A stretch of DNA of 45,443 nt, from the IMG/VR virus record IMGVR_UViG_3300024255_001176, positions 1-45,443 of that record, one strand, 5' to 3'. The translations under genes and the position numbers were made by a program. Shown in pieces: positions 17,965 to 26,497 of the stretch. Every line of letters starts with the position of its first letter. Positions within the stretch are counted from its first letter, which is position 1. The stretch is from a virus. The notes under the pieces are model-generated. The model was not told where the DNA came from, did no database searches, and saw only the letters and a program-made list of their open reading frames with translations.

Positions 17965-19027
17965 GAGTAAAATTAATTTTAACATCTTTCAATTTGCTTT
18001 TTAGACAATATTCTAATAAACTTTCTGCTTTAATTCTATCTTCTAAACTATATTGTGCAACAGTGCCTTCGTAACAAAATATATTAGATAAGTTTACTAG
18101 TGTTTTTAATTTAGGATCTAAGTGATCTACAATTAATACTTCTTCTAATAAGTTAGTGTACACAAACACATACTCTATGTGTTCCTTACGTGGACATGCT
18201 TCTTTCCAATAGTCTAGAGCTTTTTGATTGTAGTCATAAAACACTACACGACCAGCATCAATCAAATCTAAGTATAATGTTCCACTAGCAGGTAAAACAA
18301 CTTGTTCGTACTTTTCATTTATACCTGTAGACCATTCAGTGTTGTCTGTGTGTACAAACTCGTTCTTACAGTAATCTAATTTTTCTTGTATCAAATGACA
18401 ATGTTTATAATAGTCATCTTTGCTTTCAGGATAGTAATGTATTTTGTTGTTTCTAATACTGTCATCAAAAACAACTACAGGTAGCTCATTTTCAAATGCT
18501 ATTTTTAGTAAATTCCACCCGTGGCATTTATGTTTGTATGTTACTTCGATAAATCCTGTATTGACAAAATGAGGGGTATAATCGTCGTGTATATTGCTTG
18601 TGCTACGTTGTGGCTGTAGTTGGGTATGTTGTACGTCTTTCTGAAAAGAACCTACTGTAGGGCCCTTATATGCGTTATAAACCGCCATATTAACCACATA
18701 GCACTGATGATGTAGTTCGTAGTATGCATTATGCATAGTTCTATCTAATACATGTCCTGCTATAAAAAAGTCTCTTTTTACAAGTTCTTCTATTGCTTCA
18801 AAAAACGCAACTCCGTTAATTATTTCTGTACCAGGACTCATTACAACAGCATAATCGTATCTATTTGCAAGTTGTAAAAGTTCATCTTCATTGTTCCCTA
18901 CTAGAACTTCATAACCTTTTGTTTTTATGTTTGCGATTGTAAAATTTGCTATATTAGTAATTGTTCTTTTGATATCTTCAGAACTATAACTATCTATATC
19001 ATTAACTATGCAAAAAACGATTGCCAT
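17912..19027 (-). CDS. Two-part GT-like/methyltransferase-like protein, copy A
   Basis: A 371-residue protein nearly identical over its middle to the protein at 30780-31868. Residues 55-125 look like a GT-A type domain (YAVVMSPGTEIINGVAFFEA, then DFFIAGHVLDRTMH). Residues 240-290 look like a methyltransferase-type Rossmann segment (VVLPASGTLYLDLIDAG, then VVFYDYNQKALDYWKE). The function is not established; these are pattern-based guesses. Copy A has about ten extra C-terminal residues after KANA, and these are the part encoded antisense to the radical SAM gene at 16552. It is the last gene of a minus block, one base after the gene at 19029. Confidence 0.55.
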   Translation of the reverse strand: MAIVFCIVNDIDSYSSEDIKRTITNIANFTIANIKTKGYEVLVGNNEDELLQLANRYDYAVVMSPGTEIINGVAFFEAIEELVKRDFFIAGHVLDRTMHNAYYELHHQCYVVNMAVYNAYKGPTVGSFQKDVQHTQLQPQRSTSNIHDDYTPHFVNTGFIEVTYKHKCHGWNLLKIAFENELPVVVFDDSIRNNKIHYYPESKDDYYKHCHLIQEKLDYCKNEFVHTDNTEWSTGINEKYEQVVLPASGTLYLDLIDAGRVVFYDYNQKALDYWKEACPRKEHIEYVFVYTNLLEEVLIVDHLDPKLKTLVNLSNIFCYEGTVAQYSLEDRIKAESLLEYCLKSKLKDVKINFTLKANALTQETQLPRLTL

Positions 19028-19028
19028 T

Positions 19029-19925
19029 TTATTTTACCTTTGTAAGTGGTATATCAGCGGCACATGTACACCATTTGCGTGTACAAATAATAGATTGTGT
19101 TGGGTAATCAAAACTACCGTTGTATATGTTACCTAAACTTCCACCAACTCTACATGTTGCTCTATGTACTTCACCGTCCCAGTTAATCATTAAACTTTCT
19201 ACACCAGCATTACATTTCCAACCTTCAAACGAATTTAATTTTTCTTTTATTACATCATTAGCATGCATTTCTTTGTCATCGTCAATAATTACATTAGGTT
19301 TTGCTGTTGCTGTTTTGTCAAGAATCCATTTTAAGTCATCGCCTTTGTATCTCAGGTCGTCAAACCAGTCACGGTCGTCTGCGTCGGTCCATCGTATGCG
19401 TCTAATTACATATGGTATAATATGATTGTCAAACTGACGTGTAACTTCTCTTACCTTTTCCATATGTTCGTGGTGTGCCATAATATTAAGTTGGAAAGGT
19501 AAGTTATCAACTTCGTTGTTTTGCGCCCATACTAAAACGTTGCTTACAACTTTATCAACAACTTCGTTGTCAAAATGTATACTAAACACGTAATGGTTTA
19601 CTGGCAACCGAATATAAAACTCAAACGGTAATGTACCGTTTGTTGTAATGTTTATCCATTCAACTTTATCTCTTGCATAATCAAGTATTTCTTTTATATT
19701 AGGATGTACACACGGTTCTCCGCCTGTAAAACTTAATCTTATAGGTTTGCCTATTTCTACTAACTTGTCTATTGCATCTTTAAATACTTGCAAAGGTGTA
19801 TGCGGGCTAAAGTTATCATGTATTTCAGCTGGACAATATCCGCAATCTAAATTGCACCGTTTACCCATGTTCCATTCAACGTGAATACTATCTTGGTGGG
19901 GCCACTTGCTTATAATTTTATACAT
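19029..19925 (-). CDS. Radical SAM enzyme
   Basis: A 298-residue protein from the ATG at 19925, which overlaps the end of the gene before it by 8 bp. A GTG eight codons earlier is possible but less likely. The motif CNLDCGYC (Cys24, 28, 31) and FTGGEPC are radical SAM hallmarks. C-terminal Cys (GWKCNAG, RATCRVGG, CTRKWCTC) suggest an auxiliary cluster, and the HRATC hairpin is SPASM-like. It resembles the protein at 13401. As at 31858-32823, it is followed directly by the two-part GT/methyltransferase-like gene, so the two probably act together. Confidence 0.8.
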   Translation of the reverse strand: MYKIISKWPHQDSIHVEWNMGKRCNLDCGYCPAEIHDNFSPHTPLQVFKDAIDKLVEIGKPIRLSFTGGEPCVHPNIKEILDYARDKVEWINITTNGTLPFEFYIRLPVNHYVFSIHFDNEVVDKVVSNVLVWAQNNEVDNLPFQLNIMAHHEHMEKVREVTRQFDNHIIPYVIRRIRWTDADDRDWFDDLRYKGDDLKWILDKTATAKPNVIIDDDKEMHANDVIKEKLNSFEGWKCNAGVESLMINWDGEVHRATCRVGGSLGNIYNGSFDYPTQSIICTRKWCTCAADIPLTKVK

Positions 19926-21189
19926 AAAACTTAAACTCTGGATTTGCACTTAGGAAATCTTGGTTTCGTGTTTTGTCTAATCTTTTGTTGAATTCTATAC
20001 AGTCTTGCCAATGTGTGTCGTACATACATTTTGATTGTAAAAAATTAATATTATCTTGTATCTGCTGTAGTGTAACTTTTTTAAGTAAATCGTTTTCTTG
20101 TACTAGTTTGTAATTTAGTACTTTTTCTTTCATGTCCTCTAAATCACTTACAACTTTTTTCTTTAGCTCTGGCGGCAATACTTGTGCAGATAACGACATA
20201 GGATAATTTACTCTATGTGAATAAAATATAATACCCATATCATTTAAGAAGTAGTCTATAACATCGCAAATTTGCAAAATATTATTTGCTTGCACAGTAA
20301 ATGCACCTACTACTCTACTTACATTAGGAAAGCTCTTAAATACTTTTACGTTTTCTTCTACTTCACTAAACTTGCCATTGCCTCTAATGTATTCGTAGAC
20401 ATCGTGTATACCGTCTATGCTTACATTTACAGCAACACTTTTAAACTTGGGCCAATAGTCGTGTATAGTACGTCCGCCTTTTATACCTAGTGTAGTACCG
20501 TTTGTAGCATATTTTATTTCTATGTTTTTACCATATGGAGCAAGCATGTCTAGTATTTTATAATGATAGGGATCCATTAATGGTTCACCGCCTGCAAATT
20601 CTACACGTCTAAAGTACGGCAAAAGTTTTTCAAAACTTGCCCACCAGTTGTCTGAGTTGTCAAACGGTCCTATATATTGACCTGGCTTGTCTACAAGTGC
20701 GTCTACAGTGGGTATAAGATAGTTGTTTTCTTTTTTGTAAAACTCTGTAACTTGATTCCAGTCCTTCCAACTTGTACTATCCAACGGATTACACATACGA
20801 CATTTTAGATTACACAAGTTATTGAGCTTAATTTCCATTGTAGGAAGTTCAAATGGCATGCTATAGTCGTCTTCTAATGCATCTAATGCATCTGGGTATA
20901 AGTTGACTCTTGCTTCTGGTATAACTCCTGCTATATGACGCTGACGTAAGCTCTCTACACCCTGATCTTCTAAGTCGAAACACGGCTTGCAAACATCTGG
21001 GCGTTCATTATTCAAAACTTGGCGTCTAACTTCTTTCATCTTATCGCCATTCCAAACTTCTTCTAAAGTTTGATCTTGTATAAACCCAATAGGCTGACTA
21101 CGACAGCATACTTTAATAGCACCATCTTCTCGTGTAGCAAGTCCTGTAAAAGGATGCATGCAAAATGTACAACTATTTGACTTTTTCAA
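19918..21189 (-). CDS. Radical SAM enzyme with N-terminal cysteine (twitch-like) domain
   Basis: A 423-residue protein with radical SAM motif CNLKCRMC (Cys126, 130, 133 from this start) and FAGGEPLM. The first 70 residues carry TFCMHPFTGLATREDG, a CC pair and CKPC, the N-terminal cysteine domain seen also at 2436, 16552 and 29079. No ATG precedes the first conserved Cys, so the start must be non-ATG. I chose TTG at 21189 because GAGAG lies 7 nt upstream; TTG at 21240 would add 17 residues. It overlaps the PP-loop gene by 17 bp with this start. Confidence 0.78.
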   Translation of the reverse strand: MKKSNSCTFCMHPFTGLATREDGAIKVCCRSQPIGFIQDQTLEEVWNGDKMKEVRRQVLNNERPDVCKPCFDLEDQGVESLRQRHIAGVIPEARVNLYPDALDALEDDYSMPFELPTMEIKLNNLCNLKCRMCNPLDSTSWKDWNQVTEFYKKENNYLIPTVDALVDKPGQYIGPFDNSDNWWASFEKLLPYFRRVEFAGGEPLMDPYHYKILDMLAPYGKNIEIKYATNGTTLGIKGGRTIHDYWPKFKSVAVNVSIDGIHDVYEYIRGNGKFSEVEENVKVFKSFPNVSRVVGAFTVQANNILQICDVIDYFLNDMGIIFYSHRVNYPMSLSAQVLPPELKKKVVSDLEDMKEKVLNYKLVQENDLLKKVTLQQIQDNINFLQSKCMYDTHWQDCIEFNKRLDKTRNQDFLSANPEFKFYV

Positions 21190-21850
21190 GTGCCCACTCT
21201 CTTTCTTTGCACCAAAAACATTCTCCACATTCCGGTACAACCATTCCTGGTTTATATGTTTTATAATTTATGTTGCTAAACTCGCCTTCACAACTTCTAG
21301 TAATAGAAAGTAAATCTAATATATTGTTATCGTAGTATTGTTGTATTATCCAATCCTTTTTAGTATACACGAAAGGATGACAAATGTCAATCCCATCATG
21401 CACAAAATGAGGTTCTAAATGTCCTTCATCTCTTTCTTTGACTCTTCCGTCAAATTCTATATCTGGATTTTTGTTTACGGCTGCATACAACGCATTTAAT
21501 TTATGTTTGTGTGCAATGTACTCATTAAATGATCTAAGTATTATTCTATTACCAGGTTTCTTTTTTCCGTATTCATCTGTAATTAAGTCTGTACTAGGTT
21601 CTTCCATTTCAGGCGGGACAAGGTTTTTATGATGCGTAAACTTGTTTTTAAAATTATTTTCAAACCACTTTACTACATCTTCAGCAATAAATTCTGCCCA
21701 TGGTCTCGTACGCCACATTCTAATTTGTGTGGTAAAGTGTATGTCAGCATTAGTGTTAGAACAAATTAAGTATGCAAGTAAAGCACTGTCTGCACCACCA
21801 CTGAGGCTTATTCCGATCTTAGACCAATCCTCGTTCAAATACAGTTTCAT
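21173..21850 (-). CDS. PP-loop ATPase, QueC-like
   Basis: A 225-residue protein with the PP-loop SLSGGADSALLAYL at 15-28 that binds ATP in adenylating amidotransferase/QueC enzymes. Near the C-terminus SC at 186-187 and CGECFWC (Cys208, 211, 214) match the four-Cys zinc site of 7-cyano-7-deazaguanine synthase. CHPFVYTKKDWI resembles the QueC TK segment. So it may make a nitrile or amide by adenylation, for a 7-deazaguanine base or a sugar. No queD, queE or queF neighbour is visible, which weakens the deazaguanine reading. The start has no ribosome site; a late-promoter-like octamer sits 5 nt before the ATG. Confidence 0.65.
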   Translation of the reverse strand: MKLYLNEDWSKIGISLSGGADSALLAYLICSNTNADIHFTTQIRMWRTRPWAEFIAEDVVKWFENNFKNKFTHHKNLVPPEMEEPSTDLITDEYGKKKPGNRIILRSFNEYIAHKHKLNALYAAVNKNPDIEFDGRVKERDEGHLEPHFVHDGIDICHPFVYTKKDWIIQQYYDNNILDLLSITRSCEGEFSNINYKTYKPGMVVPECGECFWCKEREWALEKVK

Positions 21851-21855
21851 AACAA

Positions 21856-21863
21856 TACTTATG
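21856..21863 (-). promoter_or_regulatory. T4-late-like promoter element, minus strand
   Basis: CATAAGTA on the minus strand resembles T4 late element TATAAATA. It ends 5 nt before the ATG at 21850. In T4 the element spans -13 to -6, so transcription would start on the A of the ATG. Only one base separates it from the divergent element at 21865. Confidence 0.5.
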
Positions 21864-21864
21864 C

Positions 21865-21872
21865 CATAAATA
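21865..21872 (+). promoter_or_regulatory. T4-late-like promoter element, plus strand
   Basis: CATAAATA ends 5 nt before the ATG at 21878, giving a predicted leaderless message. It lies back to back with the minus-strand element at 21856-21863, so two polymerases could hardly bind at once. The whole divergent gap is only 27 bp. Confidence 0.5.
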
Positions 21873-21877
21873 TTAGC

Positions 21878-22522
21878 ATGTTACACAAGACTGAATACTC
21901 TGTAAGTCTACCTAGCAAGGGCTTTAATTTTCAAGAAGCAAAAACAACTCTAAACGAGCCATTAGGTAGATTTTTTTATGACCCTTGGCAAGTAAAATCT
22001 GAATATAAAAATACTATATGGGAAGATTTGCTAAAGTCGTTACCTGTTGATCAGGGCGAAGCAAGGGTTATTAAATTAGATTATGGCACAACATATATGA
22101 GCCATACAGATATTGACGACCGCTGGCATTTAACATTACAAGGTGAAAGATCTTATCTAATCGACTTAGATGAAGAACAAATGTTTCTTACGCAACCAGA
22201 CGGTAACTGGTATGAAATGAACGCTGGCAAAAGACATGTTGCTAGTAATTACGGAAACATACATCGATATCAGTTAGTAGTTAGAAAACTATTAATTGAG
22301 TCAGAGCATGACAATTTAGTTAATATAAAAATACAACCAGTTGAAGAATTGTTTGATACTAGATACCAGTTTGATAATCTAATCAGCCCTTGGTTAAATA
22401 CAATTAACAAGCAAGGCGCAATGAAAGATTTTAACTACGAAAATGTAACAGTAACTTTTAAAATTACTCCTGCCGCACTTGCAACTTTTCCAAAACAAGA
22501 ATTATTTAAGGTAATAACATGA
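21878..22522 (+). CDS. Asp/Asn beta-hydroxylase-like 2OG oxygenase
   Basis: A 214-residue protein with a cupin-type iron site: YMSHTDID gives His76 and Asp78, GKRHVASN gives His120, and NIHRYQLVV gives Arg130. The strand order and spacing fit aspartyl/asparaginyl beta-hydroxylase-like 2OG enzymes. The C-terminal 70 residues have no recognised motif. The first gene of a plus block, it probably has a leaderless message since no ribosome site precedes the ATG. It overlaps the next gene by 4 bp. Confidence 0.65.
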   Translation: MLHKTEYSVSLPSKGFNFQEAKTTLNEPLGRFFYDPWQVKSEYKNTIWEDLLKSLPVDQGEARVIKLDYGTTYMSHTDIDDRWHLTLQGERSYLIDLDEEQMFLTQPDGNWYEMNAGKRHVASNYGNIHRYQLVVRKLLIESEHDNLVNIKIQPVEELFDTRYQFDNLISPWLNTINKQGAMKDFNYENVTVTFKITPAALATFPKQELFKVIT

Positions 22523-23190
22523 ACTGGGAACCGTATTTAAAATTAGATACTTATGGAAGCCCATGTATGGCACAGCAAACATACGAACCTCTAGTAAGTA
22601 GTGATGGTAAAACATTTTGTAAAAATTATAATTTTCCAAATGATTATCAGTACATGGAAACAACAGATAGGCCTTTATATACACAAGATGTATGTGATTG
22701 GTTTTTCCAAAACGAATTAGACTATATAAAAAAGTTTGAAGGCAAACCTTATGCACCTGAAATTATAGATATAAAAGATAAACGTATCTATTTAAAATGG
22801 TATGGTAAAAGTTGTAATCAAATAATATATGGTTCAAACCTTTGGCCCGAAGGCGATTGGCGCCAACAAATCAAAGAGATTATTTTAGATCAATATAATG
22901 AAGGAACATATAAACTAACAATGTATCCGCACTGTCATTATACTGATAGTCAAGGACAAATGCGAGCTATAGACTGGTACGGTTGCGTACCTGTTGAAAC
23001 ACCTTACATAGAAGAAAAATATATGCAAGGTATAATACATGATACAGCACAGTTTAGATTAGAAGAAACAGGTGCGGCTGTAGACAATGTATTAAATTTA
23101 GAAACTATGTTCAAACGTAGTTTAGGTACTCATGTTCTCTGGGGAGAACGAGATATGAGTTACATATACAAGGAATTATTTAATGCCTAA
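22519..23190 (+). CDS. Protein-kinase/APH-fold-like protein
   Basis: A 223-residue protein related to the one at 27048-27728. Both have an N-terminal stretch with strand and short loop (SSDGKTFCKNY), an acidic helix (FQNELDYIKKF, Glu66), a hydrophobic strand ending in a Gly, then a helix and YKLTMYPHCHY at 131-141 followed by QMRAIDWYG at 147-155. The last pattern looks like the catalytic loop and IDW/DFG strand of kinase-like or aminoglycoside phosphotransferase folds, but the usual HxD is not intact (YPHCH). I infer a kinase-like fold, possibly inactive. It is part of a coupled block of 2OG genes. Confidence 0.4.
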   Translation: MNWEPYLKLDTYGSPCMAQQTYEPLVSSDGKTFCKNYNFPNDYQYMETTDRPLYTQDVCDWFFQNELDYIKKFEGKPYAPEIIDIKDKRIYLKWYGKSCNQIIYGSNLWPEGDWRQQIKEIILDQYNEGTYKLTMYPHCHYTDSQGQMRAIDWYGCVPVETPYIEEKYMQGIIHDTAQFRLEETGAAVDNVLNLETMFKRSLGTHVLWGERDMSYIYKELFNA

Positions 23191-23761
23191 ACACATTGGT
23201 ACTACTAACGGAATAATTGATTGGGATCCCATTGTACAAATTTGTAAAGATTGTACAACAGGTGACTATAATTCAGTTAAGTCTGTTGTAGAAAGATCAG
23301 AAGGAAATTGGAGAGACAATCCTAATTTGCTAGGAAAGTACCACGAAATTATAAACACATGGGACAATGCAGGATATAATTTACAAGATATTGAATGGTG
23401 GGATTACTATCCTGGAGAACATTTTGATATTGAGATACAAAACAAGTTTGCTAAAATTATAGATGCAGAGCCTTTAAGAGTTTTTGTTAGTGATGTACGC
23501 CCAGGTACAAATGTACCGTATCATTGGGACGTAGAAGATAAAGAAGAAGAATGGTTAGCACAAGGCGAACTAAAACGTTGGGTATGCTTTATAGACAAAC
23601 CTCGTTGGGGAAGTGTATTAATACTCGAAGATGAATGTTTTCATAATGTAGAGCAAGGTAAAATATACGAATGGGATAACTACAGAAGTTATCATGCAGG
23701 AACTAGTATGGGCATTCATCATCAATACTTGTTTCATTTTTTAGGAAGGCCAAACAAATGA
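23183..23761 (+). CDS. Asp/Asn beta-hydroxylase-like 2OG oxygenase
   Basis: A 192-residue protein with VPYHWDVEDK at 111-120 (His114, Asp116) and SYHAGTS at 169-175 (His171), the iron ligands of an aspartyl/asparaginyl-hydroxylase-like cupin. Between them RWVCFIDKPRWGSVLILED is the typical pair of strands. The usual late Arg is not obvious. The next gene is a tandem relative with the same layout. It starts 8 bp inside the previous gene. Substrate unknown. Confidence 0.65.
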   Translation: MPKHIGTTNGIIDWDPIVQICKDCTTGDYNSVKSVVERSEGNWRDNPNLLGKYHEIINTWDNAGYNLQDIEWWDYYPGEHFDIEIQNKFAKIIDAEPLRVFVSDVRPGTNVPYHWDVEDKEEEWLAQGELKRWVCFIDKPRWGSVLILEDECFHNVEQGKIYEWDNYRSYHAGTSMGIHHQYLFHFLGRPNK

Positions 23762-24285
23762 AAAATTTAGGTGTATGCGATACTATTGATTGGGATAAAG
23801 TTATTAAACAATGTGCAAGTGTTGAGCCCGAGTTTATAGGGCCAAGTCACAAACGTGGAGATAATATTCCTGGATTAGATCCTATATTAGATATGTGGGA
23901 ACTAGCAGGGTACAAAACTATACACGAAGGCGGCTCAGCAGGCTGGGATATGTTTATACCAGGTAAACAGTTTGATGAAACTGTAGTTGATACATGGAAT
24001 ACTTATTACGGATTAAACTGTAAGAATGTATGGATCAGTAGAGTGTGGCCTGGAATGTTTGCACCAATTCACTGGGATGTCCATGACGATGAAGCAAACT
24101 TAGAAGATTGTCCAAGGTACCATTGCCATATAGGTAAACCACAGTGGGGACATATTTTTATTGCTGACGAACAAGCATTTTATAATCAGCCACAAGGTAC
24201 AACATATGAATGGACAGATAGAAAAATATGGCATGCCGGAACAAATTGTGGCTTAGAGCCTAAATACATATGGAACGCTTGGTAA
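23758..24285 (+). CDS. Asp/Asn beta-hydroxylase-like 2OG oxygenase, tandem relative
   Basis: A 175-residue protein resembling the gene just before it: IDWDKVIKQC/IDWDPIVQIC near the N-terminus, APIHWDVHD at 102-110 (His105, Asp107), IGKPQWGHIFIAD between strands, and KIWHAGTN at 156-163 (His159). The pair looks like a tandem duplication that has since diverged. It is joined by ATGA. The last residues are Trp-rich (KYIWNAW). Iron ligands are complete; the 2-oxoglutarate Arg/Lys cannot be assigned with confidence. Confidence 0.65.
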   Translation: MKNLGVCDTIDWDKVIKQCASVEPEFIGPSHKRGDNIPGLDPILDMWELAGYKTIHEGGSAGWDMFIPGKQFDETVVDTWNTYYGLNCKNVWISRVWPGMFAPIHWDVHDDEANLEDCPRYHCHIGKPQWGHIFIADEQAFYNQPQGTTYEWTDRKIWHAGTNCGLEPKYIWNAW

Positions 24286-24295
24286 AGGAATAACG

Positions 24296-24892
24296 ATGGA
24301 AAAAGTATTATTAAATATGCCACGTATATCAGTTTTTACTGATGTACTTACTGACGAAGAGTCAGACTACTATGTAAAAAAGTATACAGAAGTTGGCATG
24401 AATCCAGACGCAGGATTGGAATCTCGTGAACAAACATACGGGCAAATTACAGAAGAAGTAGAACAGCGTAGTATTAGTTGGGACACATCACCTGAGGATA
24501 GAGAATTCTTTAAAAAGCGATTAGCCGAAACAGTAGGATTTCCAATTGAAAATATTGAAGCAGGAGATATTTATAGATATCAACCTGGGCAATACTTTGG
24601 ATTACACCACGACTTTCCTTACACACCTAAAGATATTGCATATTACGAAAACGGTGGAGATAGAAAAGCAACAGGAATATTTTGGCTAACTGATGGGTAT
24701 GAAGGTGGCGCATGCGACTTTCCAGAATTAGGTGTAACAGTAGAGCCAGTTAAGAATGGTATGTTTTACTTTGAATACGATTATGAAGATGAAGCAATTA
24801 ACCAGTCTACTATACACGAAGCAATGCCTATTACAAAAGGGGAAAAATGGATTGCGGCATTTTTTATTGCTAATGGTCCTAGAGTAGAATGA
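24296..24892 (+). CDS. 2OG-Fe(II) oxygenase, prolyl 4-hydroxylase-like
   Basis: A 198-residue protein matching the catalytic domain of prolyl 4-hydroxylase. YQPGQYFGLHHDF at 95-107 gives His104 and Asp106, TIHEAMPITKGEKW gives His174 and Lys184, and GGACDFPELGVTVEP at 137-151 is the usual strand pair. EAGDIYRY is also a family motif. The Lys in place of Arg for 2-oxoglutarate is normal for collagen-type prolyl hydroxylases. AAAGGA at 24285-24290 is the ribosome site. Hydroxylation of a protein or peptide proline is plausible but not shown. Confidence 0.88.
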   Translation: MEKVLLNMPRISVFTDVLTDEESDYYVKKYTEVGMNPDAGLESREQTYGQITEEVEQRSISWDTSPEDREFFKKRLAETVGFPIENIEAGDIYRYQPGQYFGLHHDFPYTPKDIAYYENGGDRKATGIFWLTDGYEGGACDFPELGVTVEPVKNGMFYFEYDYEDEAINQSTIHEAMPITKGEKWIAAFFIANGPRVE

Positions 24893-25332
24893 AATTTTAC
24901 ATAACAGGTAGTACAAGAGGTTTAGGAGAATATCTAGCCGAACATTTTAAATGTAAGAGTTTTAACAAGCCACTTGAAATAAATGATGACGTTGATATGA
25001 TTTGTGATACTATTGAAGAAGGTAGTACAGTAATTTTAAATGCACATGCAAGTCAATTAGAATATATAGAACGTCTTAAAGATAAATGTAAACTAGTTGT
25101 TATGGGTAGTATTGCCGCTGTAAATTTTGATAGAGATATGCCGGAGTATAGTAAACAGAAATGGGAACTTGAAAAGACTGTACAGCAATTAGCACTTCAC
25201 AGTAAATATCCTATGTTATACTTACAACTAACAAGTAGTAGTTATAAAAATTATAAAATGGTTGCAAATAGTATAGAATTTTGGATTAATAATCCAGACA
25301 CAACTTTTATAGGATACAATATAAATGACTAA
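24889..25332 (+). CDS. Short SDR-family oxidoreductase
   Basis: A 147-residue protein with the NAD(P)-binding motif TGSTRGLGEYLAEHF at 6-20, an NAH motif (Asn51) in place of NNAG, VVMGS giving Ser74, and YSKQK giving Tyr87 and Lys91. All catalytic pieces of a classical short-chain dehydrogenase are present although the family is usually about 250 residues; the substrate-binding C-terminal part is short. It is followed by a relative with the same layout. It starts in an ATGA overlap with the prolyl hydroxylase gene. Confidence 0.7.
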   Translation: MKFYITGSTRGLGEYLAEHFKCKSFNKPLEINDDVDMICDTIEEGSTVILNAHASQLEYIERLKDKCKLVVMGSIAAVNFDRDMPEYSKQKWELEKTVQQLALHSKYPMLYLQLTSSSYKNYKMVANSIEFWINNPDTTFIGYNIND

Positions 25333-25921
25333 GAAAATAGTAATTACAGGACACACAAGCGGTATTGGTAAAGCAATATTTGATAAATTTACAGAAGTAA
25401 GTTGTCACGATATTATAGGTATGAGTCGTAGCAACGGTTATGACATTGATAAAGATTTTGATAAAGTTGTAGAAGAAGCCACAGGCGCAGAAATTTTTAT
25501 AAACAATGCTTACCGTGATTCACAACAACTAAAACTATTTCATGCACTAAAAGATAAGGTTGGTTCTATAGTAGTGATGGGAAGTGTAAGTAGACATTAT
25601 CCTGAATTAATTCCTACAGACTATGTACACGATAAACAAGCACTAGCAGAAGCGTGTAGATTAGAAAGTATCAACCCAGACGGAATACCTGTATTACATT
25701 TAGATTTAGGATTTTTAGAAGGCACTGAAATTGACGATAATGAACCAACAGCATTTAAAAGTGATTACAATACACCATTAGAAGATATAGTAGAAACAAT
25801 TATATTTTGGGCAAGAACACCAACAATACGACAAGTTGAATTTAAATGGCAGTTAACGCCATTTGTTAAAAGTGAATTAGAACGTATAAATCCTAACGTA
25901 GATTTTTCAAGAGTCGAATAA
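25325..25921 (+). CDS. SDR-family oxidoreductase
   Basis: A 198-residue short-chain dehydrogenase with TGHTSGIGKAIFDKF at 8-22, INNAYRD at 59-65, MGSVS with Ser87, and YVHDK giving Tyr100 and Lys104. VLHLDLGFLEGTE is the post-catalytic strand. It shares order and phrases with the gene before it (VVMGS, YxxxK, then IxFW), so the two probably arose by duplication. Reduction or oxidation of a sugar or other small substrate is likely. Its last 15 bp overlap the opposite-strand gene that follows. Confidence 0.75.
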   Translation: MTKKIVITGHTSGIGKAIFDKFTEVSCHDIIGMSRSNGYDIDKDFDKVVEEATGAEIFINNAYRDSQQLKLFHALKDKVGSIVVMGSVSRHYPELIPTDYVHDKQALAEACRLESINPDGIPVLHLDLGFLEGTEIDDNEPTAFKSDYNTPLEDIVETIIFWARTPTIRQVEFKWQLTPFVKSELERINPNVDFSRVE

Positions 25922-26497
25922 GTTATAAAACTCTTCGAGCCAAACTTCAACTTCTTCTCTGTTTAAAACATATTTCCATTTATCTCTTTCTGGATAATTT
26001 TCTAAAGTTTTAGAGTATGGTATATGTAACTTTTGACATACTTGTGGCCAATCTTGTAAATCCTCAAAATTAATTTCATGACAATATGTAAACGGTGTTG
26101 GATCAAGCGAATCTACTTGTTTATGACACGAACGTATCATTAGTGCAGTTATAAAAAGAGTTTCTTTATCTATAGTAAATTCTTTGTAATTATGCTCGCT
26201 GTAATTATAATTAATTGTTCTTTGACATAAACTTAGTATGTGATCAACTTCGTCAATGCGTTTAAGTTTTATTAGTGTCCAACCTCGTGGATCAAACGTA
26301 GGAAAAAATTCTTTTATTGGATCTGGTATCAAAAATGTGTCTTCCATTTTTACAACCAAAGACTTGTCTTGAGCAGCTACATCTATGCCGTAATCACCTG
26401 TAATCACTTGCCCATCTAAACACTGTGCTATGTAATTTGCTAGTATTGTACTACCTGTTCTTGGCGCACAAAATATTAAAACATTTTTTGATAGCAT
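25907..26497 (-). CDS. Sulfotransferase-like P-loop protein
   Basis: A 196-residue protein starting MLSKNVLIFCAPRTGSTILA; the APRTGSTIL loop at 11-19 matches the 5'-phosphosulfate loop that binds PAPS in sulfotransferases. LIKLKRIDEVDHILSLCQR resembles the 3'-phosphate binding region (an R...S pattern). Sulfation of a glycan or small molecule would suit the glycan-rich context. PAPS would come from the host. It is the last gene of a three-gene minus block and overlaps the SDR gene tail-to-tail by 15 bp. Confidence 0.65.
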   Translation of the reverse strand: MLSKNVLIFCAPRTGSTILANYIAQCLDGQVITGDYGIDVAAQDKSLVVKMEDTFLIPDPIKEFFPTFDPRGWTLIKLKRIDEVDHILSLCQRTINYNYSEHNYKEFTIDKETLFITALMIRSCHKQVDSLDPTPFTYCHEINFEDLQDWPQVCQKLHIPYSKTLENYPERDKWKYVLNREEVEVWLEEFYNLFDS

